DNA from: Bradysia coprophila
Lineage: Eukaryota > Arthropoda > Insecta > Diptera > Sciaridae
Direction: 5' to 3'
Length of the DNA stretch: 64,000 nt
Assembly (NCBI RefSeq): GCF_014529535.1
Contig: NW_023503509.1
Coordinates: 992,001 to 1,056,000, forward strand
In this document: one piece after another, positions 56,249 through 64,000 of the stretch
How the letters are laid out: each line of letters starts with the position of its first letter
Numbering within the stretch: the first letter of the stretch is position 1
The notes under the pieces: generated by a model
Databases searched by the model: none
Told to the model about the DNA's origin: nothing
Seen by the model: the letters and a program-made list of their open reading frames with translations, nothing else
Program-made: the position numbers and the translations under genes

Positions 56249-59200
56249 TCAATGTTTCTTCTTCTTTCCGTAGTCCAACTCAGCGCACAGCAGCGGATTG
56301 TTTCTCTTCGCAGCATAAATTGACTTTGACTTGCTGTCAGACTGGTACGGTCGTTTCGACTTTTTCATTGTCGAAATGCCAGCCATTCGTTTCAATGTGT
56401 CCGGGATTATGTAGTCGGGAACGTCGCTAAGATGCGCCTGTTTCTTAATCGTACCCAACGTTTTGTCGTGCCGCAGTACTTGCAGGTCACGTGGGTTATT
56501 TTCAAAGTAGCTCTAAGGGCAGGGAAATTTTGTTAATTGTTTCGTTCCATCCGAACATGTCCAACCGAGTTTTACCTTCAATTTTTCACAGTTGAATATT
56601 TGAACTTTGATTTCCTTTAATCGTGCGTCACGAATGGCAATGCGAGTAATGGCACGCCAAGCATCTTTGGCACGGTATCTAAACGGTTCGACTTCTTCCA
56701 ATTTGAACTGATAGTTTCTGGAATTGATTGAAGAATTGAATTTAGGAAATGGGTTGACGACTTCGCGAGAGAACCTACTTCATTACAGCATCGTCGGTTA
56801 GGTAGCCACTTTGCAGGTGCTCCTCCACTTGATTCATTAGATCACGCTCTTTCAGATCCACAAATGATAGGACACTCCCCTGCGAATAGATTGATTAGCA
56901 ATTGGCTTCAAATTTCATTTCGTCCAGACACGACTTACTGTATTGTTCCCGCGTGCCGTCCGTCCAGCCCTGTGAATATACGAATTGATATCCAGTGGAA
57001 AATCGAAATTGATCACATTCGAAACGCACTGGAAATCTATGCCACGAGCAACGCCCGACTCAGCATCACCTTTCGCCTTGCGTGTGAATTTATTGCTTTT
57101 CTCCGGTTGATCGAGAACGTGTTCGTCAGAGGCGATGATAATGTCGTAGATTCCCTGGTTGAATTGATTGACCGCGTGGCAACGGATCTTCGATGGTAGC
57201 TCGGAATTGAGAACGCACGACTTTATGCTGAATTGTTCGAGGAAGAGTTTTAATCTGGAAAATATTCGGATTTCGGTTACAAATGGTCGGTAACGGTAAA
57301 AGAGAAAATTTGGGCGAAAAACTGTCAGCGAGAAGATTAGAACCGAATCATTTGTAGGCCAATCCATTGGAATGGAATGCCTAATCATGGTCAAGTTATT
57401 CGTTTCATCATTCAGAAAAGTCATGAAAAATTCGAGACTCGCTGCATGCCTAACCACTTACTTGTAACAGCGGTCCACTGTGTTGACGAAAATTATGCTC
57501 TTTCCGCGTATCAAATGCAATTTGAACAGGGCATACAAAATCGCTGCCTTGTCATTTTCTTCCGCCGAAATGTGATAATGCGACAGCTGGGATGATGGTG
57601 CGAGTTCGGGTTCTTCCAATTTCAATACGACCGGATTGTGCAAGAATATCTGCTTCAGAGATGACACATCGTCACTCAGTGTTGCCGATGCCAGAATGGC
57701 CTACAAATGGAACACATAATTAAACTGTGCTAAGAGAACTGAAACATGTCACATGAGAACTATTCCGTCGTAGAATATGGTAAACAGTACACAGACTGAC
57801 GGGGGTATGATGGAAATAGCTACCGAACAATCAACTGTGTTGTTCAACACCTACCTAAAATGGGCAATGTCTTTTTTTGTAGCAGAACAGGAAAAGGTAC
57901 ATATTACATTTTGCGAAAAGGTAATATGTTTGTGAAGGATGAACGGCAAATTTTGTTCTTAACGAATTTTGAAAATTGTACCACCTGATTGGTGCTTTGA
58001 TCATGGGTCAGAAGTCTTACATGTGTTCTCATAGCGAACACTTGGTGTTCTCTCATACAAATGGTATGTATAGTCACAACATTTCAACATTTTTAGTTTT
58101 CGTTATTACTTTCGGTCATTACTAACGAGTTAAAATAAAGGTCTCAAAGGTTCGGAATGCATAGTCTTATGGTCTCAAAATACATGGGACTTGATACAGA
58201 GAGACTACGTATTTAGAACCTTTGAGACTTATATTTTTACCCGGGCTTTGACTGCGTTGTCTTTAAGGTATTGGTATTTCGGAGTTGGCGACTTCACGAC
58301 ACTTTTCAAGTCAACAAAGTGATTTTTCTCAAATAAAATACATTGAGTGGGGTATCGTTAGAAAGGTATGACCTCTGACTATAAGATAAAAATTAGCTTC
58401 GATCAAAATATGTCCACTCACTGAACTTTTGTGACAAAACGGTTTCAGAGAGGTGTATGAAATTTCATGAAATGAAAAATTTTGTATGGGGAAGGAGCTG
58501 TGCTGGTCAGATTTTACTTAATTCTGTTTTGAGCTCCCAATAGGTCCCTGAATCGATGTGCGTTCTTAGTTTTTGGGTGCATTTCGGAAAAACTTCTTTT
58601 TTGTTGAGTAGGAGTTGGATGGCCTCATTCAAGAATTCGCGGAAAATCAAATCAACGAACAAGAAAATGAACTGGAAAATGAATTGGAACATGAATTGGA
58701 AAATGGATTGGAACATGAATTGGAACATGAATTGGAAAATGGATTGGAAAATGGACAAATGGAACACCAACCTGGTATATTGACGGCAAATGATCGACGA
58801 TGCCTTTCAAATCATTTTCAAATCCGAACGAAAACACCAAATCCGCCTCGTCGATAACCAGCGTTTCAAGTGAATTCTTCAGGTTTATGTTCCCACTTTG
58901 CAGTTGAGCCAAAATTTTGCCGGGTGTGGATATAACCACGTCGGGATGCTTTGAGAGCAGTAGCTTCTGAGTCGTTACGCTTGTGTAGTAGGATAAGTCG
59001 ATGCTCTGGACAATTTTCTGGCACTTAATCGTTAGGGCTTCGAAGACGGAGTGAATCTAGGGAACAGAAAATTGAAAATCGGAGACAAGAGTTGAAAGTG
59101 CGGTCTTATCCAACCTGACGACATAGCTCCTTGCTGGGCGCCAGAATCAATGCTGATGTTTGTTGTTGTGTGGCGGATGCCTTAGAGTTTAACACTTTCT

Positions 59201-59470
59201 GTATCACGGGAATAGCAAACGCGGCCGTTTTGCCGGATCCTGTGCGAGCACGGAGTAAGACATCTTTGCCCTCGAGGAATAGTGGAATTGCCTTTTCTTG
59301 AATTATTGTCGGCGATGTCCAGCTCAATTTTGCTATTGCCTGTCGAGAGAATATCAATGAAAGATTCATACGCTGACCAGAATGGTCGTAGGATGGTATA
59401 CCTTTAATACTCGATCGTCGAGTTCCATTTGATCGAATGTCACTTTGTCCTCGTCTACCTTTTCTGCCAT
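56249..59470 (-). CDS. DDX56: DDX56/hlc-type DEAD-box RNA helicase
   Basis: ATP-dependent RNA helicase of the DDX56 (yeast Dbp9, fly hlc) family, which works in the nucleolus on large-subunit ribosome assembly. Eight minus-strand exons assemble in frame: 59,470-59,402, 59,339-59,115, 59,056-58,772, 57,700-57,462, 57,254-56,939, 56,879-56,779, 56,717-56,576, 56,512-56,249 (TGA). The deduced 546 aa equals the family's usual length. Motifs: [11 protein letters not shown] near the start, Q motif [13 protein letters not shown] (30-42), ARTGSGKT (54-61), APSKELCRQ (Ia), STPGK (141-145), DEAD (167-170), SAT (198-200), RGIDF (V), HRAGRTAR (367-374), and the family's VPDYIIP block near the C-terminus, which ends in a basic tail. 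Most introns are 58-63 bp; intron 3 is about 1.07 kb and contains repeats. Confidence 0.97.
57701..58771. other. DDX56 intron 3 with two repeats
   Basis: Contains a MITE-like inverted repeat at about 58,131-58,241 (GTCTCAAAGGTTC mirrored by GAACCTTTGAGAC, with an AAAATAAAG or AAATATAAG extension) and a 12-bp minisatellite at 58,662-58,761. No gene on either strand. Confidence 0.65.
58662..58761. repeat. 12-bp minisatellite beside the exon 3 splice donor
   Basis: About eight copies of a 12-bp unit with variants AAAATGAATTGG, AACATGAATTGG and AAAATGGATTGG. It starts about 10 bases into DDX56 intron 3, directly after the donor GTTGGTG. Because 12 is a multiple of 3, it is open in several frames on both strands, which explains the Asn/Trp/Lys/Met-repeat and Phe/Gln-repeat frames here; these are not proteins. 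Confidence 0.9.
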
Positions 59471-60464
59471 TTTCAAAGTCTTTCAATTTGTGTCACAGTT
59501 TCTGAAAGATTGAAGAGAAACAATGGTGAAGACTGTCAAGTGGTGTACGATGACCTGTAACGAACGACAGGAGATGCGATATACAAAAGAAGCAAATGGA
59601 ATTTTAAAGTGTATGAAAAGAGTATCATAAGCGACAAGCCACGCAGACCAAACGAAATTATTCCTGAATTAAAGTCTTGAACAGAACAGAGAAACGTCAA
59701 ACACGATACGAACATCGATCTGCCAATTTATGTTTTGACTAGTGAAAATACAACTTCCCCACTCGTCAAAATACTTTCGAAGCACATTCATGCAGTTTGA
59801 TCAGATTATACATGGATCTCGTCCTTTGTTCCTGTCGACGTTGTCGGTAACAGATGAAAGTTACCACAATACAGGTACATTCACTCACCTAACAATCGGG
59901 TGCCCAGACCTTCCAATTGCAAGATTTTAATCTGTTCGGTGTTCAAGCAACTAATGAGAAATACATGCAATGACAAAAACAAGCATGGTAAGTGTTTTGA
60001 CATTTTGCCTGCATTACCACAACTTGCATGGTGCGCTGCTTTACCACAGTCTATTTTTCGAAAAAGCGCTACGTACGTCGAAATTTTCTTCTCTTGACTG
60101 TAACGACGATTTCAATGGGATCAAAGTAAATGTGTCGGATTAAATGAACAATTTATAGAAAATTGATTGTTTTGAATCACTGGACCGACAAATTTTAATT
60201 CTTTTTTTTAAATCTTTGAAATCACCCAGAAAAGTGCCAGTATCGATAGGTACGCCATCTGAGTTATATTCCTCGCACCAGGCGCATCAGGCACGCCATG
60301 ATGTACTTGTCAAAGTGACAACATCAACGAAATAACCTAACCTTTTCGGTTGTGTTTGTTAAATTATTTCTACCGAATAATATTATTGAAATGTTTAAAA
60401 AAGTGAAAAAAGTAATTACGTGGCCTATGTGAACAGTGAATAAAGTGTTTGAGTGTTCGTTCTA
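59471..60464. promoter_or_regulatory. Divergent promoter region with TATCGATA site
   Basis: Spacer upstream of the DDX56 start. At 60,241-60,248 it has TATCGATA, identical to the core of the Drosophila DNA replication-related element, a common housekeeping core-promoter motif bound by DREF. The site lies about 770 bp from the DDX56 start and about 220 bp from the candidate plus-strand exon at 60,465, so it more likely serves the latter. The rest shows nothing recognisable. Confidence 0.35.
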
Positions 60465-60509
60465 ATGATCAAAATATTATTCGCAAAATTTCGTGTGACC
60501 AGTAAACAG
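60465..60509 (+). CDS. Candidate first coding exon of an unidentified gene
   Basis: ATG followed by 14 codons (MIKILFAKFRVTSKQ) ends at a good donor (CAG/GTAAAG) in phase 0. The peptide is basic and amphipathic, like a mitochondrial targeting start. It is preceded by promoter-like DNA with a TATCGATA site. The continuation would lie beyond the LTR retrotransposon that occupies the following DNA and the rest of the window, so it cannot be tested here. Confidence 0.3.
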
Positions 60510-61102
60510 GTAAAGAATTTTTTATTGGTATTGTTGACATAAAATTGTTCCCCGTTCTGTCGATCCTAATTTTCTATCCGTACTTCAGCCCATTTACCGT
60601 ATCTTTTCATTTAATTTATCGATTGTCAGTCATTGTTTGCTACAATGTCCTAGTCGTTGCTTCCTTGGAAATTTGCAAGTTATTTACCAAATTCGTATCT
60701 TCAAAACAATAAAATGTATTATTGGAGGCCTAACAGACATCCTTCCGTTTATGAATACATTTTTCCAGAGAATTTTCAACAGTGAGTGAATGTTCAGTAC
60801 GATTTCTTATCTGTAATATTCGAAAAGCTTAACAGGGCAATGAATGGATGCAAATGCACAATCTCTTTAACAGAGTGAAACTCTTCCCTTACCCGATCTA
60901 TTGTCACGTAGAGACTGTGGTAACTCGTCAACACTCGCCAACACTCGACAACATATCAATTCATCACAGTATGCCAATCAAATGATTCCAGACATAGTAG
61001 ACATTGTATCCCCTATATATACGGTGTATTTGTTAGACTAAGATTCATTCAAATATATGGATTCAAACTGAAAGCATCTTGCCTTTTCGTTCCCCATATA
61101 AT

Positions 61103-61115
61103 TGGTGACCCCGAC
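61103..61115 (+). promoter_or_regulatory. Primer-binding site (tRNA-Trp type)
   Basis: TGGTGACCCCGAC lies just after the presumed 5' LTR end. It is complementary to the conserved 3' end of eukaryotic tRNA-Trp, the primer used by CsRn1-type retrotransposons. Confidence 0.75.
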
Positions 61116-61335
61116 TCTGAATACAAAGTCAATATCAAGCTATACGCTTCGATATATTAATTGCTAACAAGCAACTGTTTAAAATAAATTGTTAGCAATA
61201 ACAAGAATAAATTCGATTGAGTTCTACCGTCCAAATAATTAAATTTATTTGTGAGAACAAAATCAATAAACGCAAAATTTCCTTTGTCTCATCTAAAAAA
61301 TATTTTGCAAAATAAAATTTTTTGCATAATCTACG

Positions 61336-62205
61336 ATGAGTGATACAGAAGAAATTATAGTTGAACAACCCGCCAATGAAACAGACGGCGCAAGAAATGT
61401 TGTTCATGCCAATAACAACGACGGCACAATTCGATCTGTCCAGTTAAAATTACCACCTTTCTGGAAAGCAAAACCAGAAATATGGTTTATGCAGATCGAA
61501 GCTCAATTTGCGACAAATGCTATAAGAGCCGACACATCCAAATACAATCATCTGGTTGGAAAATTAGACACCGATATCCTTGACAAAGTCAGTGATATTG
61601 TAATGAACCCACCAGACAATGATAAGTATTTAACTCTTAAAAATCGGTTGATCAAAGAATTTTCAGTCTCTGACCGTAAAAAACTAAAACATCTTTTCGA
61701 CAATAATTCAATTAATGAAGCGTGCAAACCTTCAGAATTATTACGAAAAATGAAAGACAACACTTGTAACAAAGTCTCCGATGACTTATTACAAGAATTA
61801 TGGTTTAACCGACTACCACAAAACATCCAAAGCATTTTGTCGTATAGTTCCGAACCATTGGAACAACTAAGTCTCATGGCCGACAAAATTTACGAAACCA
61901 TGGATTTAGATAAAATACAGACTTTTACCAAACAACAACCAGTCAATGACTGCGATCTAGCACAACAGTTCTGCAAACTGGAAGACAAAATTGATTCTTT
62001 ACAAAAAGAAATCAATAAGTCTAACTCCCGCATCAGATCTGATTCGCGAAATCGTAATAAGTCTAAATCTCCTAACCGAGATAAACAATCTCCTAGCGGA
62101 TTTTGTAAAAGTCATTTAGACTACGGTAAACGGTCGTGGCGTTGTACACCACCTTGTTCTTATCCAGACAAGAGCAATATAAAAAAACGCAACCCAAAAA
62201 ACTAA
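61336..62205 (+). CDS. gag: Gag polyprotein of CsRn1-like retrotransposon
   Basis: A 289-aa structural protein that packages retrotransposon RNA into virus-like particles. The start is the first ATG of the frame, 220 bp after the primer site. The middle contains [19 protein letters not shown], the conserved Gag block of this group. The C-terminal part is Ser/Arg/Asn-rich and carries a C-x2-H-x9-C-x3-C finger (C257, H260, C270, C274), the unusual CHCC arrangement that distinguishes the CsRn1 clade from the common CCHC type. The frame ends at TAA (62,203-62,205), about 20 bp past a slippery heptamer from which pol would be reached. Confidence 0.88.
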   Translation: MSDTEEIIVEQPANETDGARNVVHANNNDGTIRSVQLKLPPFWKAKPEIWFMQIEAQFATNAIRADTSKYNHLVGKLDTDILDKVSDIVMNPPDNDKYLTLKNRLIKEFSVSDRKKLKHLFDNNSINEACKPSELLRKMKDNTCNKVSDDLLQELWFNRLPQNIQSILSYSSEPLEQLSLMADKIYETMDLDKIQTFTKQQPVNDCDLAQQFCKLEDKIDSLQKEINKSNSRIRSDSRNRNKSKSPNRDKQSPSGFCKSHLDYGKRSWRCTPPCSYPDKSNIKKRNPKN

Positions 62206-64000
62206 ACAGCCAGTCAAACCAAGCGCAATTTGACGAAGGCAAAGACATAAGTCGCTTATACATTCAAGAAAAGAATACTGGAAATACTTTCTTAATTGAC
62301 ACTGGTGCCGACATATCAGTCATTCCACCAAGTTATAAAGAAAGAAGCCATGCTCCATGTCAATTCCAACTTCATGCAGCTAATGGTACTCCTATTAAGA
62401 CTTATGGGAGCAAATCGGTCACTATTAATTTAGGCCTAAAAAGAAATATAAGATGGATTTTTATAATTGCAGACGTGCAACAACCCATCATTGGAGCTGA
62501 CCTACTCCAAAAATTCGACTTACTCGTCGATATTAAAAACAACAGACTAATTGACAGTAAAACTTCAATTTCTTCTATCGGAACAACCGTTGGTACACGA
62601 AAAAATAAAAATTCGATTAAAACCATATCGAACATTTCAGTTTACTATCAATTAGTCAACGAATTTCCAGATATTCTTGACTTGACAAAATTTAAATCAA
62701 AAGTGAAAAAGCACAATGTTAAACATCACATCGTTACCAAATGTGCCCCACTTTTTGCAAAAGCTCGAAGATTACATCCCTCTAAGCTTCCAATAGCTAA
62801 AAAAGAAATCGACGATATGCTTAAACTCGGTATATGTCGCCCCTCAGACAGCCCCTGGGCAACACCATTACTGATAAAAGAAAAACCATCAGGTGGTTTT
62901 AGACCATGTGGCGATTACCGACGTTTAAATGCTGCAACGCAACCAGATCGATATCCAGTTCCAAACATCCAAGAATTTAACTATTTCTTGCATGGAAAAA
63001 AGATCTTCAGCGTTGTCGATTTAGTCAGAGCTTATAACCAAATACCCGTTCACGAAGACGACATACAAAAGACGGCAATCATAACACCGTTTGGTTTATT
63101 TGAATTTCCATTCATGACTTTCGGTCTATGCAATGCCGGTCAGACGTTCCAACGTTTTATGAACGAAGTCCTCAAAGAATTAAACTTCTGTTTCGTCTAC
63201 CTTGACGATATTCTAATTGCTTCCGAAAATGAAGAAGAACACAAAAAACATCTCAAAATACTTTTTGCTCGCCTCAACGACTACGGCGTAGTTATTAACT
63301 TGCAAAAATGTGTTTTCGGACAAAAAGAAGTCAAATTCCTCGGATTTCTAATAAATGAACACGGAACAAAACCTCTCGACAACCGAGTTAAATCAATATT
63401 AGACTTTCCCTTACCGGATACAGTCACCAAGCTCAAACGATTTCTCGGTATGATCAATTTTTTCCGTCGCTTCATGCCACACGCCGCAGAAACACAACTA
63501 CCATTGTTTTCTTGCATGAAAGGCAACATAAAGAACGATAAAACACCTATCACCTGGACTGTGACCATGATAGAAGCTTTCAACAAATGTAAATCAGATT
63601 TAGCAAACGCAACTTTGCTAGCGCACCCTAAAACTGACGCACCTATCGGTTTACATGTCGATGCTTCCGATTATGCACTTGGAGGTGTAGTTGTTCAGTT
63701 TGTCAATAATAAATGGCAACCTTTATCATTTTATTCACAAAAATTAAATACTGCACAGCTTAAGTATTCAACTTATGATAAAGAACTCTTAGCCATCTAT
63801 GAAGGAATTAAACATTTCCGACAAATTTTAGAAGGAATGGAATTTACGATCTTCACAGATCATAAACCATTAGTTCATGCCTTCACTCAAAAAGCTGACA
63901 AAGCAACCCCTCGTCAAATACGACAACTAAACTACATATCTCAGTTTTCAACTGATATTCGACATCTACCTGGAAAGAAAAATGTTGTTGCTGATGCAAT
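62163..64000 (+). CDS. pol: Pol polyprotein (protease, RT, RNase H), cut by window end
   Basis: An open frame in -1 relative to gag, uninterrupted to the last base. Domains in order: aspartic protease with [12 protein letters not shown] (62,292-62,327) and a later IIGADLL block; reverse transcriptase with [24 protein letters not shown] motif, [20 protein letters not shown] and the catalytic YLDD (63,198-63,209); the connection with [11 protein letters not shown]; RNase H with [11 protein letters not shown] (first catalytic Asp at 63,660) and FTDHKPL. Integrase should follow outside the window. It has no start codon of its own and is probably made as a Gag-Pol fusion by frameshifting. Confidence 0.9.
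62181..62187 (+). promoter_or_regulatory. Putative -1 ribosomal frameshift site
   Basis: The heptamer A AAA AAA, followed by C, lies in gag phase, and a one-base backward slip puts the ribosome exactly in the pol frame. It fits the X XXY YYZ rule (all A). No obvious stimulatory stem-loop was checked. The alternative is slippage or initiation elsewhere in the gag/pol overlap. Confidence 0.55.

Larger units (their letters stand above)
60850..64000 (+). mobile_element. Ty3/Gypsy LTR retrotransposon, CsRn1-like (5' part)
   Basis: Order seen: probable 5' LTR (right end near 61,100; left end not determinable without the 3' LTR; a CTATATATACGG TATA-like box at about 61,012), primer-binding site 61,103-61,115, gag 61,336-62,205, and pol from about 62,163 to the window end in the -1 frame. 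The CHCC finger in Gag and a primer site complementary to tRNA-Trp are established traits of the CsRn1 clade. Pol is open throughout the visible part, so the copy may be young. Integrase and the 3' LTR are outside the window. No envelope region is visible in the part shown. Confidence 0.85.

Noticed and set aside
56864..57199. Plus-strand frame of 111 codons
   Set aside because: It is antisense to DDX56 exons 5 and 6.
58556..58857. Plus-strand frames with Asn-Trp-Lys-Met or Glu-Leu repeats
   Set aside because: They come from the 12-bp minisatellite in DDX56 intron 3, which is open in several frames because its period is a multiple of three.
60850..61102. Exact 5' LTR borders
   Set aside because: Only the right side is suggested by the primer site; the 3' LTR is outside the window, so the left border cannot be fixed.

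Overview
The window looks like the nuclear genome of an insect, most likely a nematoceran fly. It is AT-rich, has short (about 55-75 bp) spliceosomal introns next to kb-scale ones, carries an insect-type odorant-binding protein gene and insect-like orthologues of two RNA helicases, and is packed with miniature inverted-repeat elements. The species is not determinable from the sequence alone; a fungus gnat or relative is only a guess. No bacterial features (operons, ribosome binding sites, CRISPR, integrons) are present.

Layout. 1-11,170 is repeat-rich, essentially gene-poor DNA with fold-back and hAT-like miniature elements, one ~4.7 kb inverted repeat (6,185-10,855) and only weak exon candidates. 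11,170-34,272 is one 11.55 kb segment present twice head-to-tail (11,170-22,719 and 22,723-34,272, period 11,553) with no difference that I noticed. Each copy contains a complete four-exon odorant-binding protein gene (minus strand) and the last four exons of the spliceosomal helicase DHX15/Prp43. 31,813-37,736 is the full nine-exon DHX15 gene (minus strand, 732 aa deduced), which runs from unique DNA into the second repeat copy. 38,786-39,259 holds a small three-exon gene of unknown function, divergent from DHX15. 41,708-42,770 is a broken protein phosphatase 1 gene carrying a PIF/Harbinger-like miniature element in an exon. 43,500-53,300 is repeats: a 144-bp tandem array, several long palindromes, a ~930 bp array of a palindromic 20-bp satellite inside two interlocking large inverted repeats, and a 700-bp hAT-like element. 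53,407-55,400 is a second, decayed copy of the DHX15 5' region. 55,495-55,790 is a dead non-LTR retrotransposon RNase H fragment. 56,249-59,470 is a complete eight-exon DDX56/hlc-type DEAD-box helicase gene (minus strand, 546 aa deduced). From about 60,900 to the window end lies the 5' part of a Ty3/Gypsy LTR retrotransposon of CsRn1 type (PBS, Gag with a CHCC finger, a -1 slippery site, Pol through RNase H).

How it fits together. The intact genes are housekeeping RNA helicases (DHX15: spliceosome disassembly and ribosome biogenesis; DDX56: nucleolar ribosome biogenesis) and a chemosensory gene. The main biology is structural: DHX15 is present as one intact gene, one exact 3'-half duplicate and one decayed 5'-half duplicate, so the locus has been hit by at least two segmental duplications of different age. 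Most genes here are split into exons below 60 codons and had to be assembled by hand from splice signals; no transcript evidence was available.
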